Source: an uncultured Collinsella sp.
GTDB taxonomy: Bacteria; Actinomycetota; Coriobacteriia; Coriobacteriales; Coriobacteriaceae
Reading direction: 5' to 3'
DNA length: 21,329 nucleotides
NCBI GenBank assembly: GCA_900542235.1
Contig: UQNB01000032.1
Coordinates: forward strand, 1-21,329
The notes under the pieces are model-generated. The model did no database searches. It was not told the origin of the DNA and was given only the letters and a program-made list of their open reading frames with translations. The position numbers and the translations under genes were made by a program. Within the stretch, counting starts at the first letter, position 1, and each line of letters begins with the position of its first letter. Below, piece after piece: positions 14,501 through 21,329 of this stretch.

Positions 14501-15711
14501 TGGGTATCGCCGACCACATCAAGAACGGAATATCGCGCCGCGGCTTTGTGCTCGGTGGAGCTGCCGCGGGCGCTGCCACGGTACTTGCCGGATGCTCGAA
14601 AAAAACGGGCACCAGCGACGATGCCGCCGGCGAGCCGCAGGTTATCAAAGATGACTCAAAAATCGTCTCGATTACGGATGAGTACGAGGCTGTCGAAATC
14701 GACCTCGAGCCTGCAGCTTCATGGACATTGCCTTTGGGTACGCTGCTGTATTACTGCGACGGTGATTACGCCGCGGCGATGATGGCGCCCGCATCGGCGC
14801 GGCATGCCAATACGCTCGGCATGCTCAACCTGGGCGACGGCTCACTCACGACGCTCGTCGAGGATCCCGTGGAAGGTGCGGGGTATTCGTTTTACGATGT
14901 CCGCGCCGGCGATGGCGTATTTGCTTGGGTCGAGATGAACTTTGCGAATGCATCATGGAAACTCTATGCGCAAAATACGGCAGGTGCGTCGCTTGTCGGC
15001 GATGTGGTCGAGCTCGACCGAGGCGGCAAGGACTACGACCCGCCGCTGTTTACGGCGTTCGAATCGTCCGTCATTTGGTACAAGATGCCTGCTGCAGGCG
15101 GCAATAAGACGAGTCACGACTCGTATTGCTACCGCCGCTCGCTCGACGAGGCAAAGGCCGAGGCCATTTGGAAGTCAACGGGCCGCTTTGCATCCGCCCC
15201 GCGTGTGAGTGACGGCATCTTGACCATTTCCCCGCGTGTGCGCAACGACGAGGGCGTCTACTACGGCATGACGGCGATCGACCTGACGGACGGCAACAAT
15301 ACCAAGAGGGCTCAGCTGGTCCTTCCCTCATCGGTGTCTCCCTTCGAGGCCGTATATATGGGCGACACGTTTGTGTTCTCCATCGAGGCCACCTATAGCG
15401 GCGTGGGGAGCCTAGGCAACATGGGCACCTATATCGGTAACGAGAATGGGACGTTCCTATTCCTGTCGCGCGAGCCGCTTGCGTGTGCTGCCGGCAGAAA
15501 AGGCAAATATCTGGTCAAGGTTCAGGCATCGCATTTTCTGATCGATACCTCCGCCAAAACCTATGGTTCGCTGCTGTCGCCCGACCGCGCTCTCGAATAT
15601 GGCGATTATCCAGCTACGGCGGGTAAATCGAATACGTTTTTAACCTATGCCACGGTGCGTAATAGCCAAGGAATTCCCGAGACGGTTACCGCCCGCCTGT
15701 TCTCTCTTTAG
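14500..15711 (+). CDS. Tat-exported lipoprotein, possible beta-propeller, function unknown
   Basis: 403 residues. The N-terminus has a twin-arginine motif SRRGFVLGG (Arg13/Arg14) and a lipobox LAGC with Cys32, so it should be folded in the cytoplasm, exported by Tat and lipid-anchored. The mature part repeats short strands such as GVFAWVE, SSVIWYK, GILTISPRV and DTFVFSIEA, which suggests blades of a beta-propeller, but I do not recognise a named family or an active site. It overlaps the TSCPD gene by one base and has no strong ribosome binding site of its own, so it depends on that gene for translation. Export by Tat hints at a cofactor or early folding. It ends about 130 bases before a two-component system, which is a separate unit. 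Confidence 0.8.
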   Translation: MGIADHIKNGISRRGFVLGGAAAGAATVLAGCSKKTGTSDDAAGEPQVIKDDSKIVSITDEYEAVEIDLEPAASWTLPLGTLLYYCDGDYAAAMMAPASARHANTLGMLNLGDGSLTTLVEDPVEGAGYSFYDVRAGDGVFAWVEMNFANASWKLYAQNTAGASLVGDVVELDRGGKDYDPPLFTAFESSVIWYKMPAAGGNKTSHDSYCYRRSLDEAKAEAIWKSTGRFASAPRVSDGILTISPRVRNDEGVYYGMTAIDLTDGNNTKRAQLVLPSSVSPFEAVYMGDTFVFSIEATYSGVGSLGNMGTYIGNENGTFLFLSREPLACAAGRKGKYLVKVQASHFLIDTSAKTYGSLLSPDRALEYGDYPATAGKSNTFLTYATVRNSQGIPETVTARLFSL

Positions 15712-15769
15712 CGCCGAGGGGTTAAAAGGGCGCCAACGGGGGAATAAACGCGTTGTAATTGTGAGTGCC

Positions 15770-15808
15770 GCCCGCCGAGCCGCCGCACTGTAGCGGTGCT
15801 CGGCGGGC
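15770..15808 (+). terminator. GC-rich hairpin after the Tat lipoprotein gene
   Basis: GCCCGCCGAGC (15770-15780) pairs perfectly with GCTCGGCGGGC (15798-15808), with an inner CCGC/GCGG stem. No T run follows, so it may be a Rho-independent-like stop of low efficiency or a transcript-end stabiliser. It also abuts the likely promoter of the response-regulator gene (TAAAAT at 15819-15824). Confidence 0.5.
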
Positions 15809-15863
15809 ATAGGTGCGTTAAAATGGGCTTGTTCTTAGCTAATTGAGACAGGGGGGCCGTGTT

Positions 15864-16586
15864 ATGGCTTCAGATGCAAAAAAGATTCTGCTGGTCGAGG
15901 ACGAGAAGGCAATCCGTGACGCTGTCGCTGCCTATCTCGAGCGCGAGGGCTACTGGGTTGTTGGCGTCGGGGACGGCCAGTCTGCGATCGAGGAGTTCGA
16001 GAAGCACCAGTTCGACCTGGTTGTGCTCGACCTTATGCTCCCCAAGATTCCCGGCGAGCGCGTTTGCCGCACCATTCGCGACACCTCGGATGTCCCCATC
16101 ATTATGCTGACGGCCAAGGGCGAGATCGAGGATCGCATCATCGGCCTTGAGCTTGGTGCCGACGACTACCTGATTAAGCCGTTCTCGCCGCGTGAGCTCG
16201 TCGCCCGCGTCCGCGCCCTGTTCCGTCGTGCTCACCAGGCAGACGAGCCCGCCGTTGAGGTGCTCGACTTTGGCGATCTGGTCATCGATATCTCGGGCCA
16301 CAAGATCTTGGTCGAGGACAAGGAAGTAGACCTGACTGCTTCCGAGTTTAAGCTGCTCACCACGCTTGCTCGCCATCCCGGTCGCGTCTATAACCGTATG
16401 GAGCTGGTCGAGAAGGTGCTCGGCTATGACTTTGAGGGCTACGAGCGCACCATCGACAGTCACGTCAAGAACCTTCGCGCCAAGCTGGGCGACGACCCCA
16501 AGAAGCCTAAGTGGCTCTACACCGTTCACGGCGTCGGTTATCGCTTCGAGGCTCCGGCCAAGACCGATAAGTCGGACGAGAAATAG
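15864..16586 (+). CDS. OmpR/PhoB-family response regulator
   Basis: 240 residues from the ATG at 15864; a TTG-started extension from 15843 would run through the purine-rich ribosome-binding stretch and is rejected. The receiver domain (about 5-120) has the acidic pair Glu12/Asp13, phospho-acceptor Asp56 in VVLDLMLP, Thr83 and Lys105 in LIKPFSPRE. A winged-helix Trans_Reg_C domain (about 140-232) contains LTASEFKLLTTLA, RTIDSHVKNLRAKLG and the wing VHGVGYRFE. Its kinase follows 11 bases downstream in the same transcript. The regulon is not evident from context. Confidence 0.95.
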   Translation: MASDAKKILLVEDEKAIRDAVAAYLEREGYWVVGVGDGQSAIEEFEKHQFDLVVLDLMLPKIPGERVCRTIRDTSDVPIIMLTAKGEIEDRIIGLELGADDYLIKPFSPRELVARVRALFRRAHQADEPAVEVLDFGDLVIDISGHKILVEDKEVDLTASEFKLLTTLARHPGRVYNRMELVEKVLGYDFEGYERTIDSHVKNLRAKLGDDPKKPKWLYTVHGVGYRFEAPAKTDKSDEK

Positions 16587-16597
16587 GGAAATCACAT

Positions 16598-18163
16598 ATG
16601 ACACCTGCGCGCTTTGAAATTGGGCAAAAGCATAAGCAGGAGAACGAGGCGGGTTCCAAGGCAAGTTGGAACACGCCTCGTTCCGATTCACGGCCAGCGA
16701 TGAGCTATCCCTCGCGCATGGCCTTGGCTTTTGCCCTGACGTCGCTCATGACGGTATTGGTGCTGGTGGGCGTTGTCTCCGTTGTGTGGGGTACCGTCTT
16801 TTCGGATTACACGCGCTCCAATATCGTCGAGATTGCCAATTCTGCCGCCGAAAAGCTTGCGACGTCGTACGAGGAAAACGGCAACTGGACTGCGGGCGAG
16901 CTACGCACGGTCGCGACATCGAGCTTGGTGTCCGACGACCTGAGTATGCAGGTTGTCAACAAAAAGGGCGTTGTCGTCTATGACGACTCATGGCCTTCGG
17001 CAAGTGCGACCGCCGATGTGCGCGAGAGCGAATCGGCGTCGAGCAGCTCGAGCGGTAAAAAGGCCTCGCATAGCCCGGTCTCGTCGGCGCCCACCGACTC
17101 CGATAGCGTTGCCAACGTCGAAATCATAACGTCTTCTGGCGAGCATGTCGGACAGGTGAAGCTATGGGCTATCGGCTCCGATGCCCTGCTCACCAAGGCG
17201 GATTCTGCGTTTAGGGAAAAGACTTTTAACGCCATGGCCCTTGCCGCGGTTGTTGCGGTCTGCATCTCAGTTGTTATCGGATCGTTCGTGTCGCGCATGC
17301 TTACCAGACCGATTCATCGTATAACCAGCACAGCCAAGCAAATTCGCGACGGCGATTTGTCCGCTCGTACCGGTTTGCGCGGCGACGATGAAATCGATCA
17401 GTTGGGTGAGACCTTTGACGAGATGGCCACCTCGCTCGAGAAAGATATGAAGCACGAAAAGCGCCTGACCTCGGATGTCGCACACGAGCTTCGCACGCCG
17501 CTCATGGCCATGCTTGCAACGGTCGAGGCCATGCAGGACGGCGTGTATCCCACCGACGATGAGCATCTGGAGACGGTCGCTTCCGAGACGCGCCGCCTGG
17601 CTCGTTTGGTGCAGCAGATGCTCGACCTATCGCGTATGGAAAACAGCACGGCGCCGCTCAATCTCGAACCGGTGGACATGGTTCCCTTTGTGCGGTCTAT
17701 CGTCAACGCTCAGGAGCGCCTATTTGTTGACCGCGATCTGCGCTTGCGCTTTGCTGACGAGACCCAAGGTCACGACGATGTCGTCGAGGCCGATCCCGAC
17801 ATGATCACGCAGTGCGTCATCAACCTCATGAGCAACGCCATGCGCTACACCCCCGAGGGCGGTTGGGTCGTGGTGTCGGTGCTCAGTGACCGCAAGCATG
17901 TCAGTATTGCCGTTTCGGATACCGGTATCGGTATTGCCAAGGACGACCTGTCGCGCATCTTCGGGCGATTTTGGCGCGCAGATGCCAGCCGCGCCCGCGA
18001 AGCCGGCGGCCTGGGCGTTGGCCTCGCCGTGACCAAGCAAATCGTCGAGCGTCACCATGGCTACATATCCGTGGAGTCGGAGCTTGGAAAGGGTACGACT
18101 TTTACGATTCATCTGCCTCGCGAGCACACGGCGGACGCGGCATCTACTACAATGGAGCACTAG
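16598..18163 (+). CDS. Membrane sensor histidine kinase (HAMP-HisKA-HATPase)
   Basis: 521 residues. TM1 is about 42-64, the extracellular loop about 65-210 with a Ser-rich low-complexity stretch (about 134-170), then TM2 about 211-232, HAMP about 233-285, and HisKA with phospho-acceptor His296 in DVAHELRTPL. The HATPase has N box NLMSNAMRYTPEGG, G1 DTGIGI, F box FGRFWRAD and G2 GLGVGLAV. It pairs with the response regulator 11 bases upstream. AGGGAA precedes the ATG. The first 34 residues are hydrophilic and unlike typical kinase N-termini, and their DNA contains a long inverted repeat (16643-16682), so a start at 16700 (Met35) is a real alternative, though no good ribosome binding site precedes it. 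The signal sensed is unknown. Confidence 0.94.
   Translation: MTPARFEIGQKHKQENEAGSKASWNTPRSDSRPAMSYPSRMALAFALTSLMTVLVLVGVVSVVWGTVFSDYTRSNIVEIANSAAEKLATSYEENGNWTAGELRTVATSSLVSDDLSMQVVNKKGVVVYDDSWPSASATADVRESESASSSSSGKKASHSPVSSAPTDSDSVANVEIITSSGEHVGQVKLWAIGSDALLTKADSAFREKTFNAMALAAVVAVCISVVIGSFVSRMLTRPIHRITSTAKQIRDGDLSARTGLRGDDEIDQLGETFDEMATSLEKDMKHEKRLTSDVAHELRTPLMAMLATVEAMQDGVYPTDDEHLETVASETRRLARLVQQMLDLSRMENSTAPLNLEPVDMVPFVRSIVNAQERLFVDRDLRLRFADETQGHDDVVEADPDMITQCVINLMSNAMRYTPEGGWVVVSVLSDRKHVSIAVSDTGIGIAKDDLSRIFGRFWRADASRAREAGGLGVGLAVTKQIVERHHGYISVESELGKGTTFTIHLPREHTADAASTTMEH
16643..16682 (+). repeat. 17-bp inverted repeat in the 5' end of the kinase gene
   Basis: The left arm 16643-16659 (AACGAGGCGGGTTCCAA) and right arm 16666-16682 are reverse complements except at one position, around a six-base loop GGCAAG. 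It looks like a terminator stem without a T run, and lies 57 bases after the response-regulator stop. Confidence 0.7.
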
Positions 18164-18221
18164 CTTTTCGCTATTCGGTGAAGGAGGGGCCGCGTTCCTG
18201 CCGCTCCGAGTTTGCGAAAAC

Positions 18222-18243
18222 ATGCGGGAAAGAACCCGCATTT
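18222..18243 (+). terminator. Weak hairpin between the kinase gene and purC
   Basis: ATGCGGG (18222-18228) and CCCGCAT (18235-18241) form a perfect 7-bp stem with loop AAAGAA, followed by only TTT in total. It may partly terminate the two-component transcript, 58 bases after the kinase stop and about 30 bases before the purC start. Confidence 0.5.
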
Positions 18244-18272
18244 CTGTCGTATTTAGGTAAGGAGTGACTCAC

Positions 18273-19160
18273 GTGACAACGATGGAGCGTCGTCCGGATT
18301 CCCGTGGCAAGGTTCGTGATATCTACGATGCCGGCGAAAACCTGCTGATGGTCGCCACCGATCGCATTTCTGCGTTCGACTTTATTCTCCCCGACGAGAT
18401 TCCGTTTAAGGGAGAGGTGCTCAACCGCATCTCGGCATTCTGGTTCGACAAGTTTGCCGATATCGTCCCCAACCACCTCGTCTCCATCGATCCGGCGGAT
18501 TTCCCCGAGGAGTTTGCCGAGTATCGTGACTACCTCGCAGGCCGCGCCATGCTGGTCAAGAAGGCCCAGACGATTCCTATCGAGTGCATCGTCCGCGGTT
18601 ATCTGACCGGTTCGGGCAAGAAGACCTATGACGAGAACGGCACCGTCTGCGGCATCCAGCTGCCCGAGGGTCTGACCGAGGCCTCCAAGCTTCCCGAGCC
18701 GCTGTTCACGCCGTCCACGAAGGCCGAGATCGGTGATCACGACGAGAATATCTCGTTTGAGCGTTGCTGCGAGATCGTTGGCGAGGACATCGCCACGCAG
18801 ATTCGCGATCTGTCTCTCAAGATCTACAAGGCTGCTGCCGAGTATGCAGCGACCCGTGGCATCATTATTGCCGACACCAAGTTTGAGTTTGGTGTTATCG
18901 ATGGCAAGGTCACGCTGATCGACGAGTGCCTCACGCCCGACTCCAGCCGTTTCTGGCCCGCCGCCAGCTACGAGGAGGGCAAGATCCAGCCTAGCTACGA
19001 CAAGCAATTCGTCCGCAATTGGCTCAAGGCCAACTGGGATATGACGGGGGAGACCCCGCACCTGCCCGCCGAGGTCATCGATGGCACGTCCGAGCGCTAT
19101 CGCGAGGCCTTCCAGATCATCACGGGCTCCCAGTTCACAAGCATGAAGGAGAACGCATAA
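18273..19160 (+). CDS. purC: Phosphoribosylaminoimidazole-succinocarboxamide (SAICAR) synthase
   Basis: 295 residues, the longer PurC form. It condenses CAIR with aspartate using ATP to give SAICAR, the substrate of PurB. Motifs are RGKVRDIYD (ATP loop), ATDRISAFD, IPIECIVRGYLTGSG, DTKFEFG and LIDECLTPDSSRFW. The GTG at 18273 is chosen because AAGGAG (18259-18264) lies eight bases before it; a GTG at 18264 overlaps that site, and an ATG at 18282 is too far away. No other pur gene is adjacent apart from purB about 7 kb upstream. The next gene starts directly after the stop codon. Confidence 0.96.
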   Translation: MTTMERRPDSRGKVRDIYDAGENLLMVATDRISAFDFILPDEIPFKGEVLNRISAFWFDKFADIVPNHLVSIDPADFPEEFAEYRDYLAGRAMLVKKAQTIPIECIVRGYLTGSGKKTYDENGTVCGIQLPEGLTEASKLPEPLFTPSTKAEIGDHDENISFERCCEIVGEDIATQIRDLSLKIYKAAAEYAATRGIIIADTKFEFGVIDGKVTLIDECLTPDSSRFWPAASYEEGKIQPSYDKQFVRNWLKANWDMTGETPHLPAEVIDGTSERYREAFQIITGSQFTSMKENA

Positions 19161-19736
19161 GTGAGTACCCGTAGCGCCACGAACAAGCGCACGCAATCCC
19201 ACGAAGTTACCGGGGTTGCGCGCAAGTCCGCCGCATCTGCTAAACCCGCCCGCCAAGCAGCGAGCTCCGTTCGCGTCGTGCCGGCTTCGTCTAAAGCTCG
19301 CCGCAAAGAGCTCGAGAAGGGTGAAAACCTGGAAGGCCTTTCCAAGGAGGAGAAGCGCGCCCGCAAGGCCAAGCAGCGTGCTCGCGAGGATCGTATCTAT
19401 ACGGTGTCGAATATTCTTCTCAAGCAGGATGAGGACTACACCAAGCGCCGTCGTATCTGGTGGGCCGTGCTCGCCATCGGCATGGTACTCGTCGTGGCAA
19501 TTTGGGCTTCGCTCTACTTCGCTCCCGGCGGCACGGTGTCCAGTCCTGTTCAGATGGTCGGCATCGTTTTGTCCTATGTCATCATCCTGGGTGACTTTAT
19601 CTACGACTTCGTTCGTATTCGTCCCTTGCGCAACATGTACCGCGCGCAGGCCGAGGGCATGTCCGAGAACAAGCTCAACGCTCTTATCGAGCGCTCGGCT
19701 GCCGAGGAGGACAAGAAGGACTCCAAGAAGAAGTAG
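19161..19736 (+). CDS. Small basic two-TM membrane protein of unknown function
   Basis: 191 residues, GTG start immediately after the purC TAA, with AAGGAG inside the 3' end of purC (19145-19150), so it is co-translated with purC. The first about 95 residues are very basic and Ala/Ser/Lys-rich, with a helical KEEKRARKAKQRARE segment. Two hydrophobic segments follow (about 101-119 and 129-150), and a charged C-terminus ends DKKDSKKK. The layout resembles small conserved actinobacterial membrane proteins of the DUF3043 kind, but I am not certain of that family. No catalytic motif is seen. It is followed by a strong terminator. Confidence 0.85.
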   Translation: MSTRSATNKRTQSHEVTGVARKSAASAKPARQAASSVRVVPASSKARRKELEKGENLEGLSKEEKRARKAKQRAREDRIYTVSNILLKQDEDYTKRRRIWWAVLAIGMVLVVAIWASLYFAPGGTVSSPVQMVGIVLSYVIILGDFIYDFVRIRPLRNMYRAQAEGMSENKLNALIERSAAEEDKKDSKKK

Positions 19737-19766
19737 CGTTTGTATCCATACATATCGCTAAGATAT

Positions 19767-19797
19767 AAGGCGCGTCGTTTTTGCGGCGCGCCTTTTT
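19767..19797 (+). terminator. Rho-independent terminator of the purC operon
   Basis: AAGGCGCGTCG (19767-19777) pairs with CGGCGCGCCTT (19784-19794), 11 bp with one T-G wobble, a six-base loop, and a T run to 19797. Confidence 0.92.
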
Positions 19798-19825
19798 ACT
19801 GTTCTATAGATAGATGGAGTGGCAC

Positions 19826-21106
19826 ATGATTCGAGCTGCCCTAACGGTCGAGGAAGCTCTTGAGGGCATGAAGGCCCTTGAGCCCAAGATTAAAAATTAT
19901 GCGCGTCTCGTTGTCCGCAAGGGTGTAAACGTTAAGCCCGGCCAGGAGGTCGTCGTTCAGTCTCCCGTCGAGTGCGCATCATTTGCGCGCGTGGTGGTTG
20001 CGGAGGCTTATGACGCCGGTGCCGGTCACGTGACGGTCATCTGGGCCGACGACGCCGTGACGAGGCTTGCGTACGAGCATGTCGAGAAAAGCTATTTTGG
20101 GCAGACGCCCGAGTGGAAGCGCATACAGCTGGATTCTCTGGCCCAGGACGGTGCCTGCTTTATCTTTATCGAGGGTGCTGACCCCGCCGCTCTCAAGGGC
20201 ATCGATCCTGCCAAGCCCGCTGCCGCTTCCAAGGCGAGGAACACGCAGTGCAAGATTTTCCGCCGCGGACTGGATTACAACATCAACCCGTGGTGCATTG
20301 CCGGAGCGCCGGTCGTGGCTTGGGCGCGCGAGGTGTTCCCGGGAGACGCCGATGAGGTTGCGATCTATAAACTATGGAATGCGATTCTGCACACCGCTCG
20401 TGCCGATGGCAAGGACCCGGAGAGCGACTGGGAACTCCATGACGCCGCATTCGAAAAGAATCTGCGTTTCCTGAACGATAATCGTTTCGACTATCTGCAT
20501 TACACCTCGGCAAATGGAACCGATCTGACGATTGGCATGACGAAAGGTCACGAGTGGGCCGGCGGCAAGGGCGAGACGCCCGATGGGCACCCATTCTTCC
20601 CCAATATTCCCACCGAGGAAGTCTTCACCTCGCCTGATCGTATGCGTGCCGACGGTATCGTGTATTCGGCTATGCCGCTCATTCATCACGGTAACAAGGT
20701 TGACGATTTTTGGATTAAGTTCGAGGCCGGCCGCGTAGTGGACTACGATGCCCGCGTGGGCAAGGCGACGCTTGCGAGCATCATTGACACCGACGAAGGT
20801 GCCGCTCGTCTGGGCGAGGTCGCGCTCATCTCCAAGAATACGCCGATCCGCGAAAGTGGCGTTCTGTTCTACGATACGCTCTATGACGAGAACGCTAGTT
20901 GCCATCTCGCGCTAGGTGTCGGTTTCCCCGAATGTATCGAGGGTGGGTATGACATGTCCAAGGAGGAGCTCCTGGAGCATGGAGTTAACGTCTCGAGCAC
21001 GCACGTCGATTTTATGATCGGTACGGACGACATCGATATTACGGGCATTACGCCTGATGGACGTGAAGTTGTGATTTTCCAGAACGGCCAATGGAGTTGG
21101 GAATAG
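19826..21106 (+). CDS. M29-family metallo-aminopeptidase (AmpS/PepS-like)
   Basis: 426 residues, family-typical. It removes N-terminal amino acids from peptides in the cytoplasm using two metal ions. Visible ligand motifs are NIPTEEVFTSP (metal-binding Glu), ARLGEVALI (Glu), CHLALGVGF (His) and THVDFMIG (His and Asp). The ATG at 19826 is favoured because GGAG lies six bases upstream. An ATG at 19814, 12 bases earlier, is possible: a TATAGA element lies directly before it, so a leaderless start cannot be excluded. It is monocistronic; its 3' end overlaps the promoter of tRNA-Lys. Confidence 0.93.
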   Translation: MIRAALTVEEALEGMKALEPKIKNYARLVVRKGVNVKPGQEVVVQSPVECASFARVVVAEAYDAGAGHVTVIWADDAVTRLAYEHVEKSYFGQTPEWKRIQLDSLAQDGACFIFIEGADPAALKGIDPAKPAAASKARNTQCKIFRRGLDYNINPWCIAGAPVVAWAREVFPGDADEVAIYKLWNAILHTARADGKDPESDWELHDAAFEKNLRFLNDNRFDYLHYTSANGTDLTIGMTKGHEWAGGKGETPDGHPFFPNIPTEEVFTSPDRMRADGIVYSAMPLIHHGNKVDDFWIKFEAGRVVDYDARVGKATLASIIDTDEGAARLGEVALISKNTPIRESGVLFYDTLYDENASCHLALGVGFPECIEGGYDMSKEELLEHGVNVSSTHVDFMIGTDDIDITGITPDGREVVIFQNGQWSWE

Positions 21107-21125
21107 TCCCAGACCGTGGTACAAT
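21097..21125 (+). promoter_or_regulatory. Promoter of tRNA-Lys
   Basis: TTGGGA (21097-21102) and TACAAT (21120-21125) with a 17-base spacer, ten bases before the mature tRNA. The -35 lies inside the last codons of the aminopeptidase gene. Confidence 0.65.
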
Positions 21126-21134
21126 GCCACCCGC

Positions 21135-21210
21135 GGGCCGTTAGCTCAGCTGGCAGAGCAGGGGACTTTTAATCCCAAGGTCCAGGGTTCGAACCCCTGA
21201 CGGCCCACCA
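21135..21210 (+). tRNA. tRNA-Lys (anticodon TTT)
   Basis: A complete cloverleaf: acceptor GGGCCGT with ACGGCCC; D arm GCTC/GAGC; anticodon loop CTTTTAA with TTT at 21168-21170; T arm CAGGG-TTCGAAC-CCCTG; discriminator A; encoded CCA (21208-21210). The first base pair of the anticodon stem is a G-A mismatch. Confidence 0.97.
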
Positions 21211-21220
21211 TAGAATAGAA

Positions 21221-21250
21221 AAGCGACTGGCGGATGCCGGCCGCTTTTTT
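21221..21250 (+). terminator. Rho-independent terminator of tRNA-Lys
   Basis: AGCGACTGGC pairs with GCCGGCCGCT (one A-C mismatch and one wobble), followed by six T. It starts 11 bases after the tRNA. Confidence 0.85.
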
Positions 21251-21329
21251 GTTGCCGCGGCATGGGCTCGAACCGGTAGTGTCGCGAATGTTGGTGTAGA
21301 GCTCGGTTCTCGAGGGTAGTCGCAGGCTG
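21251..21329. other. Non-coding tail of the window with a T-arm-like motif
   Basis: No gene is seen. GGGCTCGAACCG at about 21264-21275 is the reverse complement of a generic tRNA T-arm core (GGTTCGAGCC). It lies just after the tRNA-Lys terminator, the same layout as the inverted T-arm copy after tRNA-Gly. Confidence 0.45.

Noticed and set aside
18171..19256. 361-codon minus-strand open frame opposite purC
   Set aside because: An antisense shadow of a clear purC gene, with no recognisable motif or good ribosome binding site.

Overview
The window looks like chromosomal DNA of a high-GC Gram-positive bacterium, most likely a gut member of the Coriobacteriia (Collinsella or a relative). The reasons are an LPxTG-anchored SpaA/Cna_B surface protein, a 4-Cys TSCPD protein, a Tat lipoprotein, the mix of ATG and GTG starts with AAGGAG ribosome binding sites, and the general codon use. 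The genus call is an inference from gene content. No mobile element, phage gene or CRISPR array was seen.

Left part (1-8626): one large minus-strand cell-wall adhesin carries a thioester domain, six SpaA-like repeats and an LPATG sorting signal. Behind a terminator-bearing gap lies a four-gene minus-strand operon, in transcription order: a UxaA/GarD-family sugar-acid dehydratase, a stand-alone PTS EIIC permease, an amidohydrolase-2 (lactonase-like) protein, and a DapA-superfamily aldolase resembling keto-deoxy sugar-acid aldolases. A divergent IclR-family regulator (8627-9382) and a perfect 30-bp palindrome just upstream of the operon suggest substrate-controlled catabolism of a sugar acid or its lactone. 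The EIIC has no EIIA or EIIB partner in the window.

Middle (9383-10005): a tRNA-Gly(CCC) with its own promoter and terminator is followed by a gene-free stretch. That stretch holds tRNA-Gly fragments in both orientations and short palindromes built on GCGAAGC.

Right part (10006-21329), all on the plus strand: purB; a membrane-anchored solute-binding protein translationally coupled to a membrane diguanylate cyclase; a small TSCPD protein coupled to a Tat lipoprotein of unknown function; an OmpR-type response regulator with its histidine kinase; purC with a small basic two-TM membrane protein; an M29 aminopeptidase; and tRNA-Lys(TTT). These are mostly housekeeping and signalling genes in short operons separated by clear terminators.

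The observations most worth following are the sugar-acid operon with its orphan PTS permease, the binding protein/diguanylate cyclase pair, the thioester adhesin, and the tRNA-derived repeats shared in layout by both tRNA loci.
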